The position numbers and the translations under genes were made by a program. A stretch of DNA of 64,000 nt from Glebionis coronaria (Eukaryota > Streptophyta > Magnoliopsida > Asterales > Asteraceae). Shown here in pieces: positions 33,256 to 45,960 of the stretch. Position 1 is the stretch's first letter. Each line of letters starts with the position of its first letter. Location: positions 102,935,237-102,999,236 of the forward strand of contig CM046878.1 in the NCBI GenBank assembly GCA_025667525.1, given 5' to 3'. Below the pieces are notes generated by a model, which did no database searches, was not told where the DNA came from, and saw only the letters and a list, made by a program, of their open reading frames with translations.

Positions 33256-35872
33256 TTTAACACCCCATTTGGTAAAATGGAATATCACAGTAATATATGG
33301 CGTGTCATCAAAGCATGCAAGTTAAATGTCTAAACATTCATGACCATAAAGGAAATACCGGAAACAAACACCGATACTCCAAGTAACTCAACACAAGCAA
33401 ATATATGTACTATAAAGGAAAAGGACTAAATAATTTCCAACATGAAACAAAGTAAGATAAAGTATGATAAATGCATAAGATATAGAAGACTGGATAGCTT
33501 CCATTCGAATGGACATACTCTTAGGATCCTACTTGCGACCTTGGGTACCTGCCGTTTGGGAACATGGAATGGAACGGCTGAGCATAACGCCCAGTGAACG
33601 GATATACAATAAAGCATGGAAAGACATAGGATAATAGAAGCATATAATGAAGATAAAGCATGTATGGCAGCGGAAATGAATAAGTCCTGGGAAACCAATG
33701 CGAATAGCATGTTTACTGGTTTTAGTTCTGAAAACATAGCTTATGTTACTTATAAAAATCTGTATTAGTTAAATATACCAAAAGCCAATATAGGTCATGA
33801 GGTCAACAACGTGCTTGCATACATAGAGGGGTGACCTCGTCATGCATCTAGAGGGGATGCCTCTAATTAATATGGTCTGGGTAGGAGGGATCAGCACCTT
33901 GTGAAGGATGCACGGCACATACCACATTCACCATGAAATCCTGACTGAAATTGTAACTAGGATGCACCCATATGCCCCACATGATAATATAATAATAATA
34001 AAGGTCAAATAACTGAAAGGGACGCCACGAGCTATCACTCCACCGTGGTGAAGTCATAACACTAGTGCCTCCAGTGTTATGGTTATGGTACCTGTATAAC
34101 TAGGTGAAATTGATCATGCATGTATATGGCTAGGGTAACTAATAAAACATAAGCATTTAATCTTTAACTATTGCGAAGACAGTTGGCTGCATACGGGAAA
34201 TCCTAATAAAGGAAGATATTGTCCTTACTGAAGGACGGGAAATCCGTACCTTGTGTCCAGTAGAAGCTAACGAAAACGCTGAAGAACCTACTCCGCCTTG
34301 ACGGATAATACTACATAAGAATATGGACGTGTAAGAGTTTTCTGAGATACATGTGTTTTACTGGTTTTGTGTGTTCTTAGCTTATTATTCATGTTTTGTC
34401 ATGTTTAACTGTATTTAAGTATAAACTGTAGTTATTCTTATATTTTGTTGTTTATTATTCATGTAATGAGGTATTATAATACTTGTATTGTAATACTAAG
34501 TAACTTTCTAAAAATAGCAGATTTCCTAAAATAGTAAGTTTCTAAAAAAGGAAAGTTTCAAAAATAGTAAGTTTCCATAATTAGAAATAAGTTGGATTAA
34601 TAAATGTCAAGTAAAGTTTATTAGTAAAAATACAAGTCATGGTTTAAGTATTATAGCTTATTAAATAAGTAACTTGGTTAATTTAATAAACTATAGAGTT
34701 ATAAGAATTTAATAAAAAAATACATGTTTAATTAAATTAAGCAAAGTAAATACTTAGGTTAGTCATGAAATATAAATCTTAATATTTTAACCTAAGTCAT
34801 GTATTTAATTAAATTAAATAGTCTTGGGAAATAATTTAATTAAAATAATAACTGCTTTTAACAATTCCCGAGCCCCAACCTGTGTTTAAAAATATACTCG
34901 AGCCCGAAAATACCTAGCCGACACCACATAGCCGGCGGCTAGTGGTGTCAGCCGGCGGCATAAACCAAACTCAGCCCTACCAGTGGCTAGACCGGCTAGC
35001 CAGTTGCCACTGGTGGCCCATCGTTCCCACGGCCGAGCCCGGTTCACCCCGGCTTGAGCCGGTTCCCACTGTTCTTGTTATTTAGTCCCACCGAGACCCT
35101 ATTGGTCTCGGTTGACACGAATCAAACCAAAACCAAATCCAAACCATACTCCGACTTCACGTCGGGGTCCCCTTTGTCGTGCGATCCACCAAAATGAACC
35201 AAACCGAGGCCTTAGTGGTCTCGGTGGTGGTCATTAAACCAAGCCGAGAGCCTTATGGCTCTCGGTGGTTTCTCGGCCGAACAAAACCCAAACCAACCGA
35301 AGCTTAAATCATGTTTTCTTGAATCCCTAACATGTTTTATGATTTTTTTTAATGTTTAACACATGAAATCATAATAAGAATTAAAAAAAAGGGTTTGATG
35401 ATTACGGAACGCGTGGAAGAAAAAGGTTTATGATCACGAACACGTACACAAAAAATCAAAGATTAAAATTGACCCGAACACCCCTTTTGGTGATCTACAG
35501 TGGCGGCAAGAAGGAAGGAGGCAAAGGGTTTTCTTGACTTTCTGTAAACCAAAATTATGATAATAACTTTCTTGTGTTTTAATTATTATTGGATTGGTAA
35601 TGGGTTATGGGGTTAAAAGGCCCATTCCTCCTTTCTATTGCTCTCTAGCCGCGACCAACATGGAGCCCACAAGCAAAACCTGTAGTTTTCTAAGTTAGCT
35701 AAATACTCGTGTACGGTCGTGTTTTAATTATCATGAATTAATATATCGTGTACACGTCACATTTATAATATACGTAAATACATGTTATTTAATGTCGTGT
35801 CACGTGTAATATATTATAAATGGAAAGTTTTAATTTTATCGTATTTTCGTGTATTCACTGTTCATGTTTACA
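33256..35872 (-). repeat. TK3 5' LTR (about 2617 bp)
   Basis: It aligns throughout with the TK2 LTR at 3052 but with many differences. The left end reads TTTAACACCC (mutated TGTAACACCC). The right end is placed at TTTACA (35872), but the boundary is uncertain by a few tens of bases. It has a GC-rich block at about 34860-35290. There is no gene in it. Confidence 0.75.
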
Positions 35873-36140
35873 ATCGTGTTTTAATTGTCATGGTTAATAT
35901 AGCCCCGACCGTAGTCCCGACCACAGCCGAGAACGACAACCGTCGCAGCCCTGACGCCAAAGACAGCTTCGACCACAACCGGCTAACAAGTAAGTTTTTT
36001 TAATTCTAATTCATATTACATATGATTATTTATTTATTTTTTCATTTAGGTTTACCCGGTGACATGTCCTCGGAATGTATAAACTAGTTAATTTCGGTTA
36101 AATGTAAATACAAACACTCCTTAACAAACGCACAACCAAA
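35873..36140 (+). other. Unassigned spacer with possible spliced short frame
   Basis: This interval lies between the TK3 LTR and the CAC1 end. A frame from ATG 35891 encodes MVNIAPTVVPTTAEND and on to DHNRLT, meets a consensus donor AAGTAAGTTT, and resumes after a TTCATTTAG acceptor near 36050 in the same phase for about a dozen codons to a stop. It could be the tail of a gene or of another element. I recognise no domain. Confidence 0.3.
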
Positions 36141-36164
36141 CACTCCTTATGTTGCCTTTTTTTA

Positions 36165-36630
36165 TGAGAATAAGTTGATAAACTTATCCGAATAAGTTGT
36201 TTTCAAGCAGCTTATCTTGATAAGCTTATCAGGATAAGCTGTTTCAAACAACTTATTCTGATAAGCTTATCAGAATAAGATATTTTCAAACAACTTATCT
36301 TGATAAGCTGTTTGAAAATAGCTTATCAAGATAAGTTGTTTGAAAACAACTTATTCTGAAAGCTTATCCGAATAAGCTTTTTTCAAACATCTTATCTTGA
36401 TAAGCTTATCAGGATAAGTTGTTTTCAAGCAGCTTATTCTGATAAGCTTATCAGGATAAGCTGTTTTCAAACAGCTTATTCTGATAAGCTTATCAGGATA
36501 AGCTGTCTTCAAACCGCTTATTCTGATAAGCTTATCAGAATAAGCTTTTTTCAAACAACTTATCCTGATAAGCTTATTAAAATAAGCTGCTTGAAAATAG
36601 CTTATTCTGATAAGCTTATCGAAATTAGCT
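36165..36630. repeat. CAC1 subterminal palindromic repeat field
   Basis: Around ten imperfect units of about 43-50 bp, each built on the self-complementary core CTGATAAGCTTATCAG flanked by AAGCAG/CTGTTT-like arms. Most are in one orientation and a few in the other. In CACTA elements, repeated motifs near the ends bind the TnpA-type protein; here the units are long and each is a palindrome. The open frames across it only reflect the repeats. Confidence 0.8.
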
Positions 36631-36801
36631 ATTTTTATTATTTGATATAAATGTTTTATTGAATAAACCTTAGGAATGTTTTAGGATTTTAGCGATTAAT
36701 TTCGGAAAATTCTCATATGAAATTGATCAACCTATAGAAAATCCGTTCGAAGTTAATTTATTAGAAATTAACTTCGGAAAGTCCCCTGTTTGGGACTACT
36801 T

Positions 36802-36999
36802 TTTGAATGTTTTGTCTCATTTAGGATATGAATGTGTATAACTGGTTTACTATTTGAGATGATTTCAACAATGTATCTCCTTTACTCCTACGAATATGTC
36901 TATAAACACATATTTGGGGAGTTGAGGGGAAATGTTGTCGAAATTTTCTCAAATAGTAAATCGGTTATATGCATTCATATATGAGACGAACCATTCAAA
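36802..36999. repeat. Near-palindrome of about 200 bp
   Basis: The arms 36802 to about 36895 and about 36905 to 36999 are imperfect reverse complements (for example TTTACTATTTGAGA pairs with TCTCAAATAGTAAA, and TTTGAATG with CATTCAAA). The centre is AATATGTCTATAAACACATATT. It lies between the subterminal repeats and the transposase start. Confidence 0.75.
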
Positions 37000-37246
37000 G
37001 GGTGGGCTATGATTGCCTTCGATAGTTGCACTAGGTGAACTAAACATCTTTTAAACTTGATAATTATATCTTTTATAAATAATATTATATATTTATATAC
37101 TTTAGAAATAATAGTTATACATTTTATAATTAACTTTTATAATTTGATATAATACAAATTATTATTTATGAAATATATAATTTTTTTAAATTCCTTCTTT
37201 TAATTAAGTTGCATATAATAACTAAATGTATCGTTAAAACATAGTT
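37000..37246 (+). other. CAC1 upstream region
   Basis: AT-rich noncoding stretch between the near-palindrome and the transposase frame. I see no feature in it beyond a possible TATATTTATATA-type run near 37085-37100. Confidence 0.5.
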
Positions 37247-37932
37247 ATGGTACCCATTGATAAGGGTTGGACACGGTTAGAGCGTCATGAACCATAATTT
37301 ATACAGGGTCTTGACAGATTCGTCAAGCATTGCAAGTCGTTTGTGAATAGTGATGGGAACATAGCATGTCCATGCAAGTCTTGTCGAACAATACTCTCGG
37401 TACATATCAGGTTTCTTTCGGACCACATTATGAGATACGGGTTTGACCAAGGTTATGTTCAATGGGTACACCATGGTGAACCGGCTCTTCCTCAACCTGC
37501 TCCACCTCCGCCACCAGTCACCACCGCCAGTAATAGATAACATAAGACAACCTTTGATTAGTAACATTGCAACGTTACTTGTTGATCTTAGCTATATTAC
37601 TCCGAACTATATACCTCTGAATAATGGACCCAACTCAAGTAACAGACCGACTCAAGCGAACGCGTTTGAAGAGTTATATGCCAGTGCCGAGGAGTTGTAC
37701 ACTGGTTGTGAAGAAGCGACTCAATTTAACTTTATGGAAAAGTTTACACATTTTAAGGCCAAAGGTAAAATCACCGATACCATATTCAATGAAATTATAG
37801 AGTATTTGCAAATAATCTCCCCCCCCCCATCCCCAATAAAGGATACAAGCTCCCACTGTCAAACTATGCAATAAAGAAGACATTTAAACAATCGGGTTAG
37901 GTTACGACTCGATACATGCTTGTGTACATGAT
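37247..37932 (+). pseudogene. CAC1 transposase (TNP2-like), 5' part
   Basis: The transposase cuts and moves the element. The frame from ATG 37247 gives MVPIDKGWTRLERHEP, one stop (37295-37297), then the transposase-associated domain with GLDRFVKHCKSF, CPCKSCRT, HIMRYGFDQGYVQWVHHGEP (Cys pair, His, WxxHGE). A second frame carries ELYTGCEEATQFNFMEKFTH and a linker. A poly-C run at 37821-37829 and further shifts break it. The coding sequence is cut by AT3 at 37932 and resumes at 59495. Confidence 0.85.
37928..37932. repeat. AT3 target-site duplication, left
   Basis: ATGAT, repeated at 59490-59494. It falls in transposase codons between an IHACVHD-type segment and CCLFREGNKD. Confidence 0.9.
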
Positions 37933-39771
37933 TGATAACTCAGATTTTACTCAGGTTAAAAAGAATTAAAGTTCGTGTTCTCGGTATCTTAACGAATTGA
38001 TCTATGTTCTCTATGTGACTCTATTATTTTTGGTGAAACAAATCTTTTTGGTTGTTTTTAAAATAAAAGTGCAAAACAATTAAAGTAAAAGTGCGTTAAT
38101 GTAAATCTAAGTCTAATTAAAATAATGGTGCAAGTATTTAAAAACGTGACTGAAATTAGAGGGCACTAAAGTAAAAAAAAACGCAAACTTAAATCTATCT
38201 AAGGCAATCTTAAAACGCAACTAAAACTTAAAATAAGGCAAAATTAAAATAAAGCTAAGACAAATAATCTTAAAGTGTAATTAAATAAAAAGGCGAGAAA
38301 AATAAAGCTTTAAAATAAAAGAGAGAAATTAAAAAAAACAAATACTAAAATAAAACTGGAAGAAACCTTGATTCGGAAGTTCAAGACTTCCGAATGAAGC
38401 AGCTTGATCCGGAACTTAGACCTTGATTCGGAACTTTTAAGTTCCGAATGAACAAAAGATGTTGATCTGGAACTTTTTCCTTCGTCCGGAACTTGGTTCG
38501 GAAGATCTGGCTGATTCGGAACTTCGTTCGGAAGTTCGTCCGGAACCTTCGTTCGGAACTTCGTTCGGAAGTTCGTTCGGAACTTTCGTTCGGAACTTTT
38601 AGAGTTCCGAATGAACACTCTTGATCCGGAACTTTGAATGTTCCGGATGAACAATGCTTTAGTCGGAACTTTTGAGTTCCGAATGAAAGAACTTCTTCCC
38701 TTGATCCGGAAGTTTGAGACTTCCGAATGAAGCCACTGGTTCGGAACTTTGAAAGTTCCGAATGAACACTCCTCTTCTTGTCTTGGCTCGAAAGTTTTCC
38801 TGGGAATACAGAAACACAAACAAACACCCCGAAGAACAAGGGAATCACAGAAACAAGAGATCTAAAGCAGATTAATCAAAAATCAACACAACGATTAAGC
38901 TAAACAAATAACGAATCAACAATTAAACATAAACAAACAATCAATATCAAGAAATCTAACAACTTTAACCACAATAATCAAAAATCACTTGGATCAAAAT
39001 AAAGAACATGAACATGAACTCAAACATAAACATGAAAATCAAAGATTAAGAAAGGTAGATGAGAGATTAACAAGATAAAGTAAAGATTGACAAAGATTAA
39101 ATGAAAACTTACTTGAAATTAAAGGAATTTAATGTGCGAGACAAGGTAATTAAATTGACAAGTATTTAAATGACAATGAAATTAAAGGTGCAAGGTAAGT
39201 AAATGTGGAAGAGCTAATTTGTCAATTTAGCCAACAAGGAACAAATGATTACAACTAATGACTATTTATAGGGGAGGATTAAGGAAGCTTCCTCCCCTCC
39301 TTCATTTCTTCGTAATTGCGTCATTAGGCCCTTAAGCATATAATCTTTATTAATTGCACCATTAGTCCTTTTCCTTCTAATCTTCTTTAAACTTGGACTC
39401 TAATGACTTGTGGCTTGGGATTTCTTTTGAACTCGTCTTTTAATTCTTTAATAAAGTAGACTTGAGTTCCTCGGCTTTTGATAAACTTCCGTCTTTTGAC
39501 TTTTTCTTCGATAAATCTTCAGAATTGGTCTTGGACTTCCGTTCTTTTTGCACTCTTGACTTCTTGACTTCGTCTTTCATCTTTTTCTTCAATAAAAGCC
39601 GTGAATGCCCGTGAATTCCCGTGTTTTCTCCACTTTTCACCTTTTTGTCCTAAATCACAACAAAAACACAAACCACGCATAATTCCGACATAAAAGACAT
39701 AAAATACACGTTTTGGTCCAGTTATTATTGTAATTAAGTGGTAGAAAAGATGTGTGTTTACACACATATCA
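37933..39771 (-). repeat. AT3 3' LTR (1839 bp)
   Basis: It has canonical ends (plus strand TGATAACTCAG ... CACACATATCA). TATA box TATAAATAG on the minus strand at 39262-39270. It carries a strong hairpin array at 38371-38766 with one 12-bp unit more than the other LTR. Confidence 0.95.
38371..38766 (-). repeat. AT3 leader array of TTCGGAAC hairpins
   Basis: More than fifteen copies of TTCGGAAC/GTTCCGAA (some CCGGAAC). Many are paired as short inverted repeats such as TTCGGAACTTTTAAGTTCCGAA, so the RNA would fold into a series of hairpins. A core of direct TTCGTTCGGAAG units lies at about 38515-38590. It is located about 1.0-1.4 kb into the LTR, downstream of the inferred transcription start. 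The copy in the 5' LTR is at 58101-58485. Confidence 0.85.
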
Positions 39772-39785
39772 AATCCCCTACACTT
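39772..39785 (-). promoter_or_regulatory. AT3 terminal polypurine tract
   Basis: On the minus strand AGTGTAGGGGATTT abuts the 3' LTR. It has nearly the same sequence as in AT1 (15677-15690). Confidence 0.85.
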
Positions 39786-39804
39786 GACCATTGCAATGTC
39801 CTCA

Positions 39805-39809
39805 TGCAA
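39805..39809. repeat. TK4 target-site duplication, left
   Basis: TGCAA, repeated at 52226-52230 directly after TK4. Confidence 0.9.
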
Positions 39810-42800
39810 TGTGACAATCCGTCAATTTACGATTGATATTTTATTCTCAAATATTATTTGAAAATATTATTTTAATGTTACAATATGAACTCACTTATTT
39901 TTGGGAAGAAATTTGGATTTACGTCTTGAAGTAGCATCGACTACGTTTAAACCGGAGGATTCTACGTTACGTGCTTACGTTTACATACACCGTCTTTGGT
40001 GACAGTCCGAAAATTCAGAAAATAAATTTATCCGTAAATATTATTTTGGAGTTTTAAATTTGTGTTAGTTCATAAACTCACAAATTTACGAGAAGAGATT
40101 AGGACTTACGATTTTATTTTAACATCCTTTACGACTAAACCGGAAACCTTAGGATTACGTATTTACGTTTTTGAACTCCGTTTTTGATGAGACAATTTTT
40201 ATTGGATTCGTTTTGTGACGTTGATTCATAATTTATAAAAACGTTTTTCGTAAAACGACCCGAGGGCACGCAAATCGAGAAAACTAGAATCGAGAAATAC
40301 CCGTAAACTAGTGAGATGGGACAAAACACTTTGTCCCATCCCACTAGCAAAATGGGACGGCATAACTTGACACCACAACACAAGGTGGCATCAAGTTTAA
40401 CTTACACATTCCAAGTGTAAGCACTAGCTTACATCTTAAGCTTTACCATACCACTAAACTAGCTAAACTAGCAACTTGTATTCATTTCCATCTTTCTTAC
40501 ATGCAACCCACTCCAAAAACTCTCTCAACTCTCTCCCTTTTCCATCCCAAATAAGCCAACAAACACCCTCTTTGATCTCTTCTAGCCATAAACCACATGT
40601 TTACTAGTTCTATTAAGGTGTTCTCTTGAAGCCTTGATCATTTGGTGGCCATATCAACAACTTTGGAGGTGATTTGCTTGTGTCCTAGGGCTGATTTTCC
40701 AACCTATGTTCTTGATATTTGATGGTCTTGGAGATACTTGTTGTGTTCATCAAGTTCTTGTCTTCCTAAAACAAGAAATCCACTTGGATTGGTAAAGAAG
40801 ATCATCCTCTCCATTTTTCTCTTGTTATTTTGTAAAGAACAAATGTATTTTCTTTCATTTTGTATATGTATATGATGTATATATGATGATAAAAATGTTG
40901 TGTGGGGATCAAGTGTTGATAAATATGCTTAAAAATGATGATAACTATAAGAAATGAAGCTAAAATCTTGACTATTTAGTTGGCTGTATAAAAACAGTAG
41001 ATAACTAAAAGATGAACTGATAAAATTGCATGGTTTGATCTATTTACAGTAATTAGATGATGTTATACACATGTGAGAGTTGTCCATGCAATGGAATCAA
41101 AATAATGAGTGAGATATGATCAAAACAAGTTAGGTGGTGTAATCTGAATAAGCAGTTTTGTAGGGACTGTTAAGGCAACTTAAACTCAAAATGGGCAGTA
41201 GCTATAGCTAAGTTATATGTAGCACATATTATGAAGAACATGTCATCCAAAAATGAGCTTCTAATTCATTATAGAACTCTAGATATGTTAAAAATGGTGA
41301 ACATGAAGTTAAAAATCAGATTTTTGGAAATAATGTTTATTATTATTATATAAGCACTCACATTATAATGTATAAAATGTAAAAATATAAACCCACTAAC
41401 TTATAAAACTTATTTATATAAATGTATAAAAGGTTAATTAAATGGGTAAATTATATAAATTGTGGTAAAATAATATTTATAAGTAATAAAAACTATAAAC
41501 TTGATTTTTACGACTTTTTCGGCTATTGCCGTAAAATTAACGTTTTTCGTCAAATAAAACTTAGACGACCAAACCCGTCTAATGTAAAGTTTATAAAAGT
41601 CATATACTGATGTATAGGTAACTAAGACAAGTAAAAACCGATAAAACCCGAACTATAAGAATTACGGACATTTACGAGCTAACTAAACATATTGGACTAA
41701 TAATTAGACTTAATAAGATAAAAACTTGTAAAAAGAACTTATTGGGCATAACCCATTTGGGCCAAACATGAAAAGTATATATACTGATAATATAGGTATA
41801 AAATGGGTAAAAACAAGTTAAAGAACTTATAAAAGACTTAATGGACTTAAAATAGGTAAAATCGGTAAAACTAGTGAACTAGTAAGACGTTACCAAAACG
41901 TAAACGCTAAAATGAGTAAACAAGGATGTATAAACCCACTTGATCATCATCATATGTACAAAATCATCATATGTATATTGTTATTTTAATAACGTCATTG
42001 GACATGAGTCTAAGACGAGTATTATTTGTCTAGGTTTCCGTGATTGAAGCACGTACCGTACGTCCGAATTGCCGATAACCCGCCTTCCCACATCAACGTG
42101 AGTTCATAGCCTCGCACTCTTTTAAATGTTTTATAAATGTTTTATAAACCCGCGAGGGAGATAACATGTTAGTTTTTATAAAATTAGGACACCATTTGTC
42201 CCGATTGTTTGTTTATTGATTTGGACCCGAATGATTGAATGACCCGATTGTATGACCTGATAAATGATTAATGGACCCGATAGATGAAAATAAATGGATT
42301 ATTAAAGTTAGGTTATGTCACTAAAAGTCCCATTAGCATGAATTGTGAACTACCGGGATTTGGTAGACGCTTATGCATTTAATAGTACTATTTGGGGACG
42401 ATCACCCCAGTTCGCGCCTTGACGGTTGATCCCCGTCGTGCCACATTGATTGGTAAGCGAATTTATGTATGAGAATATTTCCATAGCGTGACCTTTGTGA
42501 TGACACGCTACTTTAGATGGGCAAAATTAGTATCGGGTTAGCTACCCGTTTTGGTTTAGTAAGGTAACAATGTCATGCGGCTTGTAATAATCCAAAACTA
42601 ACGAAATACTATTAGACGCATCGAATTACGAAGTATTGCCTGACTAGCAATACGGGGTCATACTATTGATATTATGTTTGTGTTTTGGTTTTCATAACCA
42701 TACTCATATAACGGTTTTATTTTCATACAACGTCGTAAGACGTATTGTATGACGTTTTTACGACATTGGCTCGTATAATGATTTTTAAGGCTTTTTATAA

Positions 42801-43355
42801 CCATATTCATATAATGGTTTTATTTAATCTATAAAACGTTGCAAAAACGTATTGTATGGTGTTTTTAACGATAATGATTCGTATAACGATTTTTAAGGCA
42901 AATGCCTATATTATGATTTTCGATAAAGATTTGTATAAAATGACTTTGGCTATTTTATGGCCTATTAAAATGATTTGTACAAAATGATTTTCAGTAATAA
43001 TTTTATACTGATATTATATTGATGGAATTTATTAAACTCTATGAATTCACTCGGCGTTATCGCTGACCTTTTCTTTTAACATGTTTTATCTCAGGTACTT
43101 GAAGGTAATTCTCGGGAAGACGACAAGAATTCATGGCCCGCACTTAAACAATATTTTTCCATTCAACACTTTGTAAAACTTTTGTATGAAATGTAATGAC
43201 TTGGGACCGATGTAACTTTGATATTTATGAATGGAAATGCTTTATTAATAAACGACGCGATTTATATGCGTTGTCTATGATGTGAGTAATGTGCTATCCC
43301 GTAACACCAATGAGTCTTCCGCTGTATTGAGTTGTATGAATTTGGGGGTGTTACA
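39810..43355 (+). repeat. TK4 5' LTR (3546 bp)
   Basis: It starts TGTGACAATCC and ends GGGGTGTTACA. It contains a small stem-loop, TGGGACAAAacacTTTGTCCCA-like, at about 40317-40339, which is disturbed at its edge in the other LTR. A roughly 103-bp tandem pair is at 42694-42905. No credible gene: the 62-codon frame at 41422 occurs in both LTRs but has no domain. Confidence 0.95.
42694..42905 (+). repeat. Diverged tandem pair in TK4 5' LTR
   Basis: The units at 42694-42796 and 42797-42905 both run from ATAACCATA(C/T)TCATATAA through CGTATTGTATG to ATTTTTAAGGC. The 3' LTR has only one, chimeric unit at 51671-51770. Confidence 0.8.
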
Positions 43356-43358
43356 GTT

Positions 43359-43371
43359 TGGTACCAGAGCT
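43359..43371 (+). promoter_or_regulatory. TK4 primer-binding site (initiator Met type)
   Basis: TGGTACCAGAGCT, three bases after the LTR. It differs by one base (TACC for TATC) within the first twelve from the usual initiator-Met site. Confidence 0.7.
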
Positions 43372-45960
43372 CTCGTTATAGAGAACGAAAGATTTTAAAA
43401 ACCAAGGTTTTGAATAAAACATTTCAAAATCTTTTTACTAAAAACATTTTTCACAAAATGTCTCAAAAAAAAATCTTTTGACTATAACGGTGCCGAAGAA
43501 TTCCCGAGTTACCGACAAGGCCAAGACTGAGAAGTGTTATTTTAATATATATATAACTTGGATTATATATATATGATGTAATTTTATTACATGATTGTTT
43601 GATGATTATTTCGATATTTATACGAGGTATTTATACGACGTAGATTGTCACAAGTAACCCTAAATCCCCTAGTAAAATAATCGAAGCTATTCTCGTAGGA
43701 ATTCTAGCTATCCTAGATCTAAACCAAGTTGTGGATATTTATGATCCCAACAAATGGTTGATATTCGTAGAAATGTAGATATTAGTTGATTGTGATATTG
43801 AAGAAGAATTTGTGAGATTAACACTGATATCGATGTCATGATGATCTTTCCTTATAGAGTGGAGTTTTACAAAACGTTACCACCTAGAAAGATGTCATCT
43901 GATTCGTTGTCACCCAATTCTTAAATTTGAAATCGAAAGGGTGAATGTTGCACTTGAGGCTGTCATTGGAACCAGTACCCAAAAGTCTCATGCCACTAGT
44001 ACCTTTTCGAGAAGTCTAGTTGAATGATCAAGTCATTTCATATTAATGACTCATTTGATAATTTTTGTTGTAAGAGCTAATAGGATTGGAAATTAAGTAT
44101 TGATCATATTGAGCTTTCATTGCCTTTACAAGGCCTAAGAATAAAGATGAAAGTATTGGAAAATGAGGTAGGATATCAAATTGACTATAAAAGTGGTTGA
44201 AACTTGAATAAATTAAAATTTAACCTGTGTGGAATATGAGATTGTTAATAGAAGTCGTTAAGTTTTGTGATTGAATTATAAGGATTTAATTGATTGTAAG
44301 TTTGTGTTAAGTGCTGTTCCTAGGCCATTGTCCATTAATGAGGATGCCCAGTGTCCAAGAAATAAATTGAAGAAATCTTCTTCTAAATTGAGACCGATGG
44401 ATCTTCTGGGACATATGGAACACCTAATGACTCTTGTAGATTAGTACTCATTGTGGTATCTTTTAAAAATCCCTAACCTAACTGAGATATCAGTTGGTAG
44501 GATGAGTTTTGAGAATTGTATGACATAGTGACACGTAATGTGTTACGGTACAATTTTGACTTGTTTGTGATTAATGAAAAAGACTACCTTTGATTCTAAA
44601 TCCTACATGTATCAATGTTATCTATCTTTTATTGCTTCATCCTAATGATCGCATTAGTGATGCAACCATTGAACAAGTACTCATCTTGACTTGAGTTACG
44701 TTGTGAGTTATTCTTCGTAAGTGCCATCAAGGTCATGAACCTCATGATTATTTGGCTAAGCCCATTTCCTATCATATCGTAGTTAATTCTTGGTGAACAA
44801 GCTTTCATCACTCTTTTACAGATCACTCATTGTTCTTATAAGACAAAACTGTATTCCTTTGAGAAAATTGAATCTTCATCACTATAAGGAATATTCCAAG
44901 TGATATTTATAAGTGATTGTTATCGAAATGAAGTTGTTTATAAAACACTTGGGAAAACCTAATTGTTTTCATAATAAAGAAAATCTTTGTAAATTTATTT
45001 TTGATTCTTATTTAAGAATTAAGCATGAAAATGTTTTTATTATAAACATGATGATAAAATTTTGACGAACTGAGTATTGCATCGTTAATCTTGAAATTGT
45101 ATATAGTTGCGCGCCTACATACAATTTGGAATGGACTATGCAAGACTGATTAGTAGTCACTATAAAACTAATGAATAAAAACTACATTTTCTTTGAAGAT
45201 TGTGAAAGATTAAATTTTATGAGATCTGCAAGAAGTGAAAAATAAGGACATAGTGTTAGGAACACCTACATATGTGCCTGTAGCATCTATTCTTCTGAGT
45301 CGAGTTTACTCATCTGTGGAAATTGTCCTATTTGACAATTGACAATTCTTTCTTGCCCAATTCTCTCGTAGTAAGATTCTTAGGAAAAGTATCATCTGAT
45401 TACCGAGTGTTGTTACCCGACTGGATGTATCGACGTTCCTATCATTCCTTTTGATTTGGTTTCATTTGAATGACCTGGGTAACGATCTGAGGAGCTTTCG
45501 AATGCGTACTCAAATTATGAAAACATGGGATATATTCATATTCGTTAAATATTTTCGTCTGCATCTGATTTGAAATTTTATCGCGTAGATTATGTGTTGA
45601 ACTTACTCTTTTAAGGTTAGTTATGTCTCCTAATATCCTTGAATTTGTGAAGGATTATGAATTATTATTAGCCTTTTGAGAAGTTCACATCTTATCGACG
45701 GCAATGAAACTGGAAAGTTGATAATGCCGGTAGAATGGATTGATTGATTATGACATGACGACATTGTCTTAATTGATGGGAACTCGAATTGAATTCCCCT
45801 AAATGATAAGATGTTGATTATCAAAAGTGATCTAAATAATTCTTGATGGATGATCATATCCTGCATTTAGACTTGAAATTATACCACGAATGGTTGTGAA
45901 CTAGTTATAGATATTATAATCTAGAATTACTTAATATGAATTTATTAAAAGATGTTTATG
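43372..45960 (+). pseudogene. TK4 decayed gag/protease region
   Basis: By position this should be gag and protease. I find no intact gag core, zinc knuckle or active-site motif in any frame. The first bases after the primer site read through a short basic peptide-like stretch (about 43486) and then fall apart. I can support nothing more here. Confidence 0.4.

Larger units (their letters stand above)
21623..35872 (-). mobile_element. TK3: Tekay-like gag-protease remnant with 5' LTR, hosting AT2
   Basis: On the minus strand the order is 5' LTR (33256-35872), initiator-Met primer site, gag start at 32787, AT2 insertion, rest of gag, zinc knuckle and protease. The protease ends abruptly at 21623 against the TK2 LTR, so RT, RNase H, integrase and 3' LTR are gone. 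Its protease overlaps the TK1 protease by about 540 bp with many differences, so TK1 and TK3 are not simply two halves of one element. Confidence 0.8.

Noticed and set aside
36165..36630. CRISPR-like or satellite array
   Set aside because: Units are adjacent without unique spacers, imperfect and palindromic, and they lie at a CACTA end. Subterminal repeats explain them.
38310..38848. Frames of 150-170 codons in the AT3 LTR, repeated at 58010-58566
   Set aside because: They are translations of the TTCGGAAC hairpin array (repeating FRTKFRT/SSERS-like strings) in overlapping frames, with no domain.
41422..41610. 62-codon frame repeated at 50399-50587 as a conserved small protein
   Set aside because: It is duplicated only because it lies in both LTRs of TK4. 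It is Lys/Asn/Tyr-rich, as expected of AT-rich noncoding DNA, and has no domain.
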